DNA of 64,000 bases, taken from positions 186,001 through 250,000 of the forward strand of contig JACKNF010000001.1 in NCBI GenBank assembly GCA_024234995.1, in the 5' to 3' direction. Origin of the DNA: Gammaproteobacteria bacterium. GTDB lineage: Bacteria; Pseudomonadota; Gammaproteobacteria; Competibacterales; Competibacteraceae. Positions 42,430-50,630 of the stretch are shown in pieces. Every line of letters starts with the position of its first letter. The stretch's first letter is position 1. The position numbers were made by a program, and so were the translations under genes. The notes below the pieces were generated by a model, which searched no databases, was not told the origin of the DNA, and saw only the letters and a program-made list of their open reading frames with translations.

Positions 42430-43896
42430 TTACCCTTTGGCGGATAACTGCAATACTTCCGATAGGCTATTAAGTTCCGTGATGCTGGATTGTACCCGGG
42501 CCAGTGCTTCCATCGCCTGTTCACGGGTGATGCCCAGGGTGAACATTGCCAAAGCGGGTAGCCGGTTATTCGGCTCGTCACTCATGCCGACGTGGTGTAG
42601 TAGCCGGTTAGCAATCAGCACCAAATTAGAATATTCAGCATGGGGTTGCGTGCAATCCGTATTATGATGCCAGCGGACTGCGGCGATCACCTCATCTGGC
42701 ATATTCCAGGACTGCATCAGCCAAGCACCAATATGCCAGTGCTCAACGCCCAGGACATAGCGTTCCACAATGTTGAGTGGCACACTTTGGTTGACTGCCA
42801 AGAAGCGGTTGAATAGGAAAAAGTGGGCTGGAAATACATGACCCAGCACCAGGTAACCAAAATCGTGAAGCAACCCGCATAGATAGGCCAGCTTGGGGTT
42901 GATATTCAGGGACTCAGAGGGCAGCTTGGCTAACTCGCTGGTCAATGAGGCACAGTAGATGCTGTGCTGCCAGAATGCTCGCAAGCCTACCGGGCCATCG
43001 ACTGGAATATGAAAGGTTTGACTCATACAGGAGCCGAGCAGCAGATTAAGGGTGTTTTCAATCCCCAATACCTGGTCGATGGCGGTATATAGCGAATCCA
43101 CTGCGCCATGATGGCCATGCAATGGCGAGCGTGCCCAATACACGACTTGTGCGGCAAGGCTCGGATCCTGCTCAACGATCCGTATGATGTCTTGGGCAAT
43201 AACGCTCGGATGGTTGCGTAGTTTCAGAATCCGTTGAGCCGTTTCCGGCATGACAGGCAACTCGGTAATCGCTTCGATTCCCTCTTGTAGCTTTGCCGGT
43301 GTGTAACGCCGGGTGAGGCTGGTCAGATTCTGCGGAGTAAACTCCTGCTGGCCTATTAGCGAATCGAGATCCTCGGTCGAGACCGCGAAATGTCCCCAGC
43401 GCGCCGACTTGAGCAATTCGCGGAAATCAGGGGCCCGCATGGCTACCAGAACATCTCCACCTCCGCCGTCGAAGTAGATTTCTTTATTTTCATCCGCAAC
43501 CAAACTGGTGTCAGCCAGGGTAGTTATAGCAAACACACCTGGCAAGGGGGGATGGGAACCCGTCTTGCATCCATATTGTTCAAAGAAATGGTGGGTTTCG
43601 GTGCCGTAAAGAGGTTCCAGATCACGCCGGAGCGATTGGCAGATTATCGAAAAATCCAGGATATAACTGCATGGCAAGATCACCATGACCAGCCCTATAT
43701 CGTCCTTCAGCAAGACAACTCGCACTACCTGCCGGGTAGCAATATCAAGTTTTTCTGCAGCTTGAATCAGTGTTTCAGCAGATGGGCAACTCACCAGTCG
43801 ATAGGGAAAACCTTGTTGATCCAAATGGGTTCGAACAATATCAGGAAGGTTCATAGAGGTAACGTTAGCGAGTCGCCTGATTGAAATGATCGTCAT
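42430..43896 (-). CDS. YbaK-type deacylase domain fused to an HDOD domain
   Basis: 488 aa. Residues about 15-165 look like a YbaK/ProX aminoacyl-tRNA-deacylase-like domain (VRTHLDQQGFPYRLV, RQVVRVVLLKDDIGLVMVILP). Residues about 205-420 are an HDOD domain (ITELPVMPETAQRILKLRNHP, SLAAQVVYWARSPL, CGLLHDFGYLVLGHVFP). HDOD proteins act in signalling, often with chemotaxis or c-di-GMP. The HD-type metal motif is not complete (LLHDFG is the only HD). The start at 43896 has GAGGG very close to it; ATG 43854 (MNLPDIVRTHLD) is equally plausible. An isolated gene between two operons. Confidence 0.82.
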   Translation of the reverse strand: MTIISIRRLANVTSMNLPDIVRTHLDQQGFPYRLVSCPSAETLIQAAEKLDIATRQVVRVVLLKDDIGLVMVILPCSYILDFSIICQSLRRDLEPLYGTETHHFFEQYGCKTGSHPPLPGVFAITTLADTSLVADENKEIYFDGGGGDVLVAMRAPDFRELLKSARWGHFAVSTEDLDSLIGQQEFTPQNLTSLTRRYTPAKLQEGIEAITELPVMPETAQRILKLRNHPSVIAQDIIRIVEQDPSLAAQVVYWARSPLHGHHGAVDSLYTAIDQVLGIENTLNLLLGSCMSQTFHIPVDGPVGLRAFWQHSIYCASLTSELAKLPSESLNINPKLAYLCGLLHDFGYLVLGHVFPAHFFLFNRFLAVNQSVPLNIVERYVLGVEHWHIGAWLMQSWNMPDEVIAAVRWHHNTDCTQPHAEYSNLVLIANRLLHHVGMSDEPNNRLPALAMFTLGITREQAMEALARVQSSITELNSLSEVLQLSAKG

Positions 43897-44063
43897 ATCC
43901 CTCTGAATTATAGCCTCAACTGTATTCTATTTTGACTCCATTAATACCATTAAATATGGAGTTACTTTATTTTTGTTAAAAAATAAATAAATAATAATCA
44001 GTTACACTATTATCCTGATTGCCGGTAATCAAACGGCCTGGTGGCGGATCTGGCGTGGTTGCT

Positions 44064-44083
44064 AAAAAGAGGCTGATTCAGCC
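44064..44083 (-). terminator. Terminator after argS-ftsN-like unit
   Basis: Read on the minus strand: gggct at 44083-44079, a 5-base loop, agcc(t) at 44073-44070 and then a T-rich run (aaaaaga on the plus strand, 44064-44070). It lies about 40 bases past the ftsN-like stop. Confidence 0.6.
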
Positions 44084-44123
44084 CGCAACGCTACGCCACA
44101 ATAGGAATCATCGTGCCCATGGG

Positions 44124-44513
44124 CTACGTCGTTGGCTTGTGCAGGAGGTCCTTCGCAGGCTGAGGTGAGGCTGATTGAGGTATGGTGCGCGGATGAGGTT
44201 CTTCCCGCTGGATATCGACCTGCCGCTTAGGCAATTCGGTATAGAAGTCGTACTTGGGTTTGAATCGATCAGGCGCCGGTTCAGGCATACTGACCGGTGG
44301 AGCCGGTGGTGGTTGCACAGCGGCTGGCGTGATAGGTATGGGCGGTGGAGCAACCGCGACGGGAGGCTGTTGGAACCGGTCACCCTTGATATAGGCCAAC
44401 AGTCCACCAAACAGGCCAGCCAAAATCAGCGTAATCACCAGTATACCCAGCCGGCGCACTGATTGGCGGCGTTGCTGGGGCGGGATGGATTTGTAGTCAC
44501 GACGAATACTCAC
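44124..44513 (-). CDS. FtsN-like membrane protein without a SPOR domain
   Basis: 129 aa. MSIRRDYKSIPPQQRRQSVRR is a basic cytoplasmic tail, followed by one membrane helix (LGILVITLILAGLFGGLLAYI) and a Pro-rich periplasmic region with KPKYDFYTELPKRQVDI. That DFYTLLP-type motif is the hallmark of the SPOR/FtsN-like protein that follows argS in many gammaproteobacteria. The C-terminal SPOR domain is absent: the frame stops after HKPTT, and none of the three frames downstream shows one. Overlaps the argS stop by ATGA. Either a shortened natural form or a truncated gene. Confidence 0.75.
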   Translation of the reverse strand: MSIRRDYKSIPPQQRRQSVRRLGILVITLILAGLFGGLLAYIKGDRFQQPPVAVAPPPIPITPAAVQPPPAPPVSMPEPAPDRFKPKYDFYTELPKRQVDIQREEPHPRTIPQSASPQPAKDLLHKPTT

Positions 44514-46294
44514 ATAACCTCCGGAGCTGAAACGCCCAACAAGGCAAGACCATTCTTGATGACTTGCCGCGTGGCCAGGCTCAGATTCAACCGGGCATCG
44601 CGCAGGGCATCATCGTCCACCAAAACCCGATGTTCGTTGTAATAAGTGTGGAAAGCGTTAGCCAACTCTCGCAAGTAGTGCGCTAATTGATGCGGCTCGT
44701 GGTTGAGAGCAGCGGTTTCCACAACGTCCGGGTAACGGGACAAGGCGACCAACAAGTTCTCCTCATGCGATTCGGTGAGACGCGCCAGATGCGCCTGACC
44801 ACGGCTTTCATCACGTGACAGCCCCTTCTCGCATAATTGCCTCAGAACGCTGCACACCCGGGCGTGAGCATACTGAATATAATAAACCGGATTGTCTTTG
44901 GACTGCGATTTGGCCAGATCAAGATCAAAGTCTAAATGTTGCTCGCTCTTGCGCATGATATAGAAGAAGCGCGCAGCATCGTTGCCGACCTCCCTGCGCA
45001 ATTCACGCAGAGTGACGAATTCGCCGGAACGGGTGGACATCGGTACTCTTTCACCATTGCGGTAGAGGATGGCAAACTGCACCAGCAGCACGTCCAGACG
45101 GTCGGGATTCTCCCCCAGCGCTTGAAGCGCGGCCTTGACCCGGGGGACATAGCCGTGATGGTCAGCGCCCCAAACATCGATCACCCCGTCGAAGCCGCGC
45201 TCGAATTTTTCCAGATGGTAGGCGATATCAGAGGCGAAGTAGGTAGTCTGGCCGTTTTCCCGCTCCACCACCCGGTCTTTTTCATCACCGAAGGCGCTGG
45301 AGCGAAACCACAGCGCCCCCTCTTGTTCGTAAACATAACCGGCATCGCGCAGCCGGTTAAGGGTCTTGTTGACGGTACCGGATTCTGCCAGGGTGCGCTC
45401 TGAGTACCACTCGTCGTACACGATGCCGAATTCTTTGAGATCATCGCGGATATCATCAAGAATGGTATTCAGGCCCAGCTCGAACAGAAAGCGATAGCGG
45501 TGATCACCTAGCAGGGTGCGTGCACGTTCGACGAGAGCATCGATATGCGCTTCCTTGTCGCCAGGGGTCACCACGTTGCCAGCCGCATCACGGATTTCAT
45601 CCGGGGGAAGATCCTGGAAAATCCGCTGCGCCGAAACCGCATATGCGCCGCCATGTTCCGCATAGAAACGGACGGCAATTTCGCGTAAGTACTTGCCCTG
45701 ATAACCGTTGCTGGGAAACCGGAATTTCTCGCCGCAATGTTCCAGGTAACGCAGCCATAGACTGGCTGCCAGAATATTCATCTGCCGGCCAGCATCGTTG
45801 ACATAATACTCGCGGTGAATGTTGTAGCCTGCCGCTTCCAGCAGGTTAGCCACGGTGGCGCCAAACGCTGCACCGCGTCCGTGGCCTACATGCAAGGGGC
45901 CGGTAGGATTGGCAGAGACGAATTCCACTTGGACGCGCCGTCCACCTCCCCCTGTGCTCCGGCCAAAGTCATCACCACGCTGTAGAATCTCGCCCACTAC
46001 CGCTTGATAGGCCGCGGGTGTCAGGAAGAAGTTGATAAAGCCGGGACCTGCGATGTCGACCTTGGCGATTTGCTCGGAAGCCGGTAGCGCGGATCGGATT
46101 TGTTCGGCCAGCTCGCGAGGTTTGCGGCGCGCCGCTTTCGCCAGCGTCAACGCGATGGTAGAAGCATAATCGCCATGCATTCGGTCGCGGGCACGCTCCA
46201 ACGGAATCGAGGGCAGCTCAATGCCAGCCAGTGCCCCATCCTGACGGAGCCGCTGGAGCGCCTGAGTAATAAGAGATTGAAGATGGGTTTTCAA
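44510..46294 (-). CDS. argS: Arginyl-tRNA synthetase
   Basis: 594 aa class I aminoacyl-tRNA synthetase charging tRNA-Arg. An N-terminal additional domain, then SANPTGPLHVGHGRG near 128-142 (HIGH motif) and a KMSK-like site VPMSTRSGEFVTL. The DALR anticodon-binding domain fills the last 120 residues (ARVCSVLRQLCEKGL, TRQVIKNGLALLGV). Normal length and order. The ATGA overlap with the downstream ftsN-like gene gives translational coupling; the gene upstream (46320-48233) ends 26 bases before it. Confidence 0.96.
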   Translation of the reverse strand: MKTHLQSLITQALQRLRQDGALAGIELPSIPLERARDRMHGDYASTIALTLAKAARRKPRELAEQIRSALPASEQIAKVDIAGPGFINFFLTPAAYQAVVGEILQRGDDFGRSTGGGGRRVQVEFVSANPTGPLHVGHGRGAAFGATVANLLEAAGYNIHREYYVNDAGRQMNILAASLWLRYLEHCGEKFRFPSNGYQGKYLREIAVRFYAEHGGAYAVSAQRIFQDLPPDEIRDAAGNVVTPGDKEAHIDALVERARTLLGDHRYRFLFELGLNTILDDIRDDLKEFGIVYDEWYSERTLAESGTVNKTLNRLRDAGYVYEQEGALWFRSSAFGDEKDRVVERENGQTTYFASDIAYHLEKFERGFDGVIDVWGADHHGYVPRVKAALQALGENPDRLDVLLVQFAILYRNGERVPMSTRSGEFVTLRELRREVGNDAARFFYIMRKSEQHLDFDLDLAKSQSKDNPVYYIQYAHARVCSVLRQLCEKGLSRDESRGQAHLARLTESHEENLLVALSRYPDVVETAALNHEPHQLAHYLRELANAFHTYYNEHRVLVDDDALRDARLNLSLATRQVIKNGLALLGVSAPEVM

Positions 46295-46319
46295 GGAAAA
46301 AGGCTCATAGGTTTTCCGG

Positions 46320-48233
46320 TCAACTGATCATGCCGAGTTTGAAATGGTAGCTGATGAATTTTTTGAATTCATTAACGATTTTGAACGAATCACGCAGCAC
46401 TTCCCGTTGCAGTTTATTGAGATCTTTAGGATTCAGATAATTGTCCTGTGTCCGTCCTTCCCGGATTTTCCGTAAGCCAGCTTCGGCACGCAAGGTGGAA
46501 AGGTAGGTGAAGACTTCGATCAACTCAATGCCAAACGAGGGTTTGAAAAGGTTGCGCTGGCTCAAGGCGGTAATCCGGTCCACTGTGTTGGTTTGCGGCA
46601 GGCGGTATTCCAGGGCCAGGCTACGGATACCATGAACGATGGGGAAAATGCCGCCTTTCTTAATATCTAACTCATCGCGGTCTTTTTCGACGACAAAATT
46701 AGTGAAAAATCCGAGTGGCGTTTCAAACGCAACCGTGGATTTGGCAAACTGACTGTAGAAAGAGCGATGATCGCCGAGCAAGCGATACATATGATCCTTG
46801 ACATGGCGAAGTAGATTGTCATCACCGGCTACCGCCATGGCATCGAAAAAGATGGCAAATTGCAGAAAGGAATCAGGAGTTGGATGAACGATCCACTGAA
46901 ACAATTCGTCCTTGAAGGCACTCACCGGTTTGCTCCAGTATGGATTCGATACCATGATGTTGCCCGGACAACGCGGGTAACCGAAATCGATCAGGCTTTC
47001 AGTGAATTCGCGGGTGATCTGCTCCAAACCAAGGTGGTTGAAATCATCGCGCAGGATCAAGGCATTATCTTGATCAGTTTTCAGCACCTGTTCCTCGCGG
47101 CCTTCACTGCCCAGTACTAGCAGGCAGGCGTTTTCCATCAGTTCCGAGGGCACCAGCAGGGCAAACAGCTTGCGCAGCAGCTTCTTATTCAGTTCCGACA
47201 CCAACTGCATGATGTAGCGGATTTTGATGCCTTTGTCATGCAAATCGCGGATCACATTGACCAAGTCGCGGCTGGCCCGCTTCAGGTCTTCCTGGGAGCA
47301 TGCACGGTCGATTTGTAGAGCGATCAAATGTGAGTGATTAGATAAATAACTCAGCAGGTCGATCTGTTCGAGAATGCCATAAATGGCTTTACTGTCGCGG
47401 ATGACCAGACGGTTTACATTGTGATGGGTCATTCGTAGCAAGGCGTTGAACAGAAAATCATCCGGCTTCATGCTGATCAGTTCATACGTGGCCAGTGGTC
47501 CAACTGCATCATCCACTGACTGCCGTTGAATGATGGCAGCCTCGCGTAAATCAGTGGCCGTGACGATGCCGGTCTCGTCGCCATATTGAACCAGTACCGA
47601 GTTTATTTTATGAGCCTTCATGGCCATTGCTGTCTGGTGGATGGATGTCTGCGCTGATACGAAAACGGGTGGATGAATATAGGTATCCTGAATTCTAGCA
47701 ATGGTGAATGCCGCCAGATCTTGATTGTCGCCAGCCTCACGCAGGGCAGCAAGGCGTTGGGAGATCTTCTGGTTATAGAAAGAAGAGAGTTGTGGATGGC
47801 TTTGCACCGCTTGCAGGAAAACCGGTCGCGGCATCTGCAAACAGCGGGTGGGTTCGCTGACCACGAAGCTGTGAGTACCGGCCCCTTCTAACAAGGTGTC
47901 AGCATCAAAAGCATCCTCGGCGCCGTACAGAGCGATCACGCACCACATGGAGCCAGCGCTTTTGGCAGCGGCAGCTAGAGACCCTCCGCCTTCCTGACCG
48001 GGCAGATTAGGATCACCGTCGATTTCGTAGACCGCGCCGTCGATGATGAAGTACAGGCAGGCGGGCATTTCACCTGCCTTTAACAAAACTTCGCCCGGCT
48101 GAAAATGACCGATCTTTAATTCCTTGGCCAATGACGCCAACTCCGTTTCGGAGAGCCGGTTGAATGGAGGCTGACGGGCAAGGAACGATTTTTGATCCAG
48201 GGTAGTCACAGCGGTGCGATTCCGAGAGGCCAA
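46320..48233 (-). CDS. Cyclic-nucleotide-binding/CBS/DUF294 nucleotidyltransferase-like protein
   Basis: 637 aa. N-terminal cNMP-binding fold (FQPGEVLLKAGEMPACLYFIIDG near 42-70), two CBS domains (QTSIHQTAMAMKAHKINSV, and PDDFLFNALLRMTHHNVNRLVIRD), then the DUF294 nucleotidyltransferase-like domain with LVLGSEGREEQVLKTDQDNA near 370-392, and a DUF294_C tail. Proteins of this layout probably sense nucleotides and modify a target such as a protein or PII-like switch; enzyme activity is not proven. It lies between actP and argS. Related proteins are often linked to acetate or sodium-symporter genes, as here (actP is next upstream on this strand). Confidence 0.85.
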   Translation of the reverse strand: MASRNRTAVTTLDQKSFLARQPPFNRLSETELASLAKELKIGHFQPGEVLLKAGEMPACLYFIIDGAVYEIDGDPNLPGQEGGGSLAAAAKSAGSMWCVIALYGAEDAFDADTLLEGAGTHSFVVSEPTRCLQMPRPVFLQAVQSHPQLSSFYNQKISQRLAALREAGDNQDLAAFTIARIQDTYIHPPVFVSAQTSIHQTAMAMKAHKINSVLVQYGDETGIVTATDLREAAIIQRQSVDDAVGPLATYELISMKPDDFLFNALLRMTHHNVNRLVIRDSKAIYGILEQIDLLSYLSNHSHLIALQIDRACSQEDLKRASRDLVNVIRDLHDKGIKIRYIMQLVSELNKKLLRKLFALLVPSELMENACLLVLGSEGREEQVLKTDQDNALILRDDFNHLGLEQITREFTESLIDFGYPRCPGNIMVSNPYWSKPVSAFKDELFQWIVHPTPDSFLQFAIFFDAMAVAGDDNLLRHVKDHMYRLLGDHRSFYSQFAKSTVAFETPLGFFTNFVVEKDRDELDIKKGGIFPIVHGIRSLALEYRLPQTNTVDRITALSQRNLFKPSFGIELIEVFTYLSTLRAEAGLRKIREGRTQDNYLNPKDLNKLQREVLRDSFKIVNEFKKFISYHFKLGMIS

Positions 48234-48241
48234 ATGAAGAA

Positions 48242-48268
48242 CCCCTTCGCGGTAGAAACCGGAAGGGG
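48242..48268 (-). terminator. Hairpin between actP and the cNMP/CBS gene
   Basis: cccctt (48242-48247) pairs with aagggg (48263-48268), with an inner cggt/accg stem and an agaa loop. On the minus strand the stem is followed by TTCTTCATTT, a weak T-rich tract. It may end the yjcH-actP transcript. Confidence 0.45.
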
Positions 48269-48297
48269 CTTTATCTTAACAGGGTTGTCAATATTTA

Positions 48298-48341
48298 ACC
48301 CCTCCCGCTCCACCCTTTATCCTGAAGGGAGGAAGCGGGAA
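48298..48341. repeat. REP-like GC-rich palindrome
   Basis: aacccctcccgctcc and gggaggaagcggg form an imperfect hairpin; same family style as the other intergenic palindromes in this window. It lies 8 bases past the actP stop. Confidence 0.4.
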
Positions 48342-48348
48342 CTAACGC

Positions 48349-50028
48349 TTAGTGGCTAGCCGCGCCCTCGGCGCCGATGCCGGTCTGACAACGCACATCC
48401 TGCGCGATGAAGGCTTCATGCTCCTTCTTAGCGCGTTCGCTGTTATCGGTGATTGAACCGATCCAAATGCCCACGAAGGCGATGGTCATCGAGAACAGCG
48501 CCGGGAACTTGAGCGGGAAGATCGGCTCGCCCATGCCGAGGATATCCTTCCACACAGTCGGGCCAACGAACACCAGCACGCTAGCGCTGATCAAGCCGAG
48601 CCAGCCGCCGATCAACGCGCCACGGGTAGTCATCTTCCCGTAGTAGATCGACATCAACAAAATCGGGAAGTTAGCACTGGCCGCCACCGAGAAAGTCAGC
48701 GCCACCAGGTAGGCGACGTTTTGCTTCTCGAAGGCAATACCAAGGAGGATTGCGATGATGCCTAATACGATGGTGGCGATCTTGGACACCCGCACTTCCT
48801 GTTGCTCATCGACATTGCCGTGGGCGAATACATTGGCATACAGGTCGTGGGAAATCGCCGATGCGCCCGCCAGGGTCAGACCCGACACCACCGCCAGAAT
48901 CGTCGCAAAAGCCACAGCGGAAATAAAGCCGAGCAAGAGGTTGCCGCCTACCGCTTTGGCGAGATTGACCGCCGCCATGTTCTGGCCGCCGATGATACCG
49001 CCTGTCGCCGAGGGATCAGCGAACTCCGGGTTACCGGTCAGCAGTACGATGGCGCCAAAACCCATCAGGAAGGTCAGAATGTAGAAATAACCAATCCAGC
49101 CGGTGGCGTAGAATACCGATTTGCGCGCCTCGATGGCATTACCCACCGTGAAAAACCGCATCAGGATGTGTGGCAGGCCGGCGGTGCCGAACATCAGCGC
49201 CAAGCCCAAGGAGATGGCTTCAATCGGACTCGTGACCAGGGTGCCTGGTCCCATGATCTTGCCGCCTTTGGGATGGACCTCAATGGCTTTCTGGAACATC
49301 CGCTCAGGGCTCATGCTGCCATCGGAAGCCATGTACAGCGCGCCCAACGCGATGATGGTGGCGCCGGACAGCAAGAGCACCGCCTTAATAAGCTGCACCC
49401 AGGTGGTCGCCAGCATGCCGCCGAAAGTGACATAAATGATGATCAGGATGCCGACGATGATCACTGCATAGGTATATTCCAAGCCAAATAGCAACTGAAT
49501 CAGCTTACCCGCGCCGACCATCTGGCCAATCAGGTAGAGAATCACCACGATCAGCGCAGCAGTCGCCGCCAGAGTGCGCATTGGCACCCGCTCGAAGCGG
49601 TAAGCCACGATATCGGCATAGGTGTACTTGCCGAGGTTGCGCAGTTGCTCGGCGATCAGGAACATGATGATGGGCCAGCCGACCAGCCAGCCGACCGAAT
49701 AAATCAGTCCGTCATAGCCATTTAGGAATACCAGGCCGGAAATCCCTAGGAACGAGGCGGCGGACATGTAGTCGCCCGCGATCGCCAGGCCATTCTGGAA
49801 GCCGGTAATGCCGCCGCCAGCGGCGTAAAAGTCCTTGGCGGTCTTGGTGCGTTGCGCTGCCCAGTAGGTGATACCCAGGGTGGCGGCGACAAACACCAGG
49901 AACATGATAATGGCGGGAATGTTGACCTCCGACTTCTTGACGGCTCCCAGATCGCCGCCGGCGGCCAAGGCGCTGCCGGCGATCAGCATCAGAAGGATCG
50001 TCGGAAATATGCGCTTCCAAAAGCTCAT
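48349..50028 (-). CDS. actP: Cation/acetate symporter ActP
   Basis: 559 aa sodium:solute symporter family. A cleavable-type N-terminus (MSFWKRIFPTILLMLIAGSALA) is followed by about 13 membrane helices. The family signature GLAIAGDYMSAASFLGISGL lies near 82-101, and TYADIVAYRFERVPMRTLAAT near 132-152. It imports acetate and other short monocarboxylates. The start overlaps the yjcH stop by ATGA. The usual upstream gene acs is not here: upstream of yjcH is priA. It is followed by a hairpin. Confidence 0.93.
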   Translation of the reverse strand: MSFWKRIFPTILLMLIAGSALAAGGDLGAVKKSEVNIPAIIMFLVFVAATLGITYWAAQRTKTAKDFYAAGGGITGFQNGLAIAGDYMSAASFLGISGLVFLNGYDGLIYSVGWLVGWPIIMFLIAEQLRNLGKYTYADIVAYRFERVPMRTLAATAALIVVILYLIGQMVGAGKLIQLLFGLEYTYAVIIVGILIIIYVTFGGMLATTWVQLIKAVLLLSGATIIALGALYMASDGSMSPERMFQKAIEVHPKGGKIMGPGTLVTSPIEAISLGLALMFGTAGLPHILMRFFTVGNAIEARKSVFYATGWIGYFYILTFLMGFGAIVLLTGNPEFADPSATGGIIGGQNMAAVNLAKAVGGNLLLGFISAVAFATILAVVSGLTLAGASAISHDLYANVFAHGNVDEQQEVRVSKIATIVLGIIAILLGIAFEKQNVAYLVALTFSVAASANFPILLMSIYYGKMTTRGALIGGWLGLISASVLVFVGPTVWKDILGMGEPIFPLKFPALFSMTIAFVGIWIGSITDNSERAKKEHEAFIAQDVRCQTGIGAEGAASH

Positions 50029-50333
50029 AACACTTCCTCCTTGATTTCCCGGGTGAGTTTATCGAAGACGGCATTGGCCCGGAAGACATAGACGCCTGTC
50101 GTGGCAAAGGCGAACAAGATCACTGCAACCCCAATCGGAATACCGACGGTGGTGACGGAACCTGCCGAGAGCGGTTGGGCCATAAACTCTTTATCGAAGG
50201 CAATCGTGAGGATAAAGGCGTAGTAGACCACCAGCATGATGATCGCCATCATCCATTTGAACGAATTGCGTTTGGAAACCAATTCATGGTATTTCGGGTT
50301 GCTTTTTATCTTGTGAATCAAGTCATCTTGCAT
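50025..50333 (-). CDS. yjcH: DUF485 membrane protein YjcH
   Basis: 102 aa, two membrane helices (MMAIIMLVVYYAFILTIAF and TVGIPIGVAVILFAFATTGVYVF). NPKYHELVSKRNSFKWM is the DUF485 start. It is always tied to actP, probably as an accessory subunit of the symporter. It overlaps actP by 4 bases (ATGA). The 297-base gap upstream should hold the promoter for both. Confidence 0.93.
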   Translation of the reverse strand: MQDDLIHKIKSNPKYHELVSKRNSFKWMMAIIMLVVYYAFILTIAFDKEFMAQPLSAGSVTTVGIPIGVAVILFAFATTGVYVFRANAVFDKLTREIKEEVL

Positions 50334-50630
50334 CGTTTTTTTCCATCGGTGGTAAGTGGATGTTGGGGTTATCGTGATAACCGGAATGATGCAGCTTGAC
50401 CGTGACCAAAGGGCAGACAGGCAAAGTGTTTGCCTGATCCTAAGGAATATTCACGGGGCTAATTCCTGGCACACGCCCTTTAAGTGAGTGCTTGGTTGTG
50501 GGAGAAATCCCACAAACCTCAAAAAGTTTAGACGTATCCCGCGTCAAGTAAAGGGTAAATGATTTGGTTATTTTTATTTTTCAACCCTAGTCAGTGCTGT
50601 AAAAGCCCTTCAGTGTCTTAAATGAAGACG
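50334..50630. other. 297-bp leader/intergenic region before yjcH-actP
   Basis: Between priA (stop at 50631, same strand upstream) and yjcH. It has a perfect 8-bp palindrome ttgtggga (50496-50503) / tcccacaa (50508-50515), which could be a regulator site or leader hairpin. TTGACG lies at 50538-50533 on the minus strand but no clear -10 follows. No ORF supported. Confidence 0.45.

Noticed and set aside
50468..50483. Sigma-54 like TGGCAC at 50468
   Set aside because: The second box (TTGC) is not matched, and the orientation would drive plus-strand transcription into the 3' end of priA.
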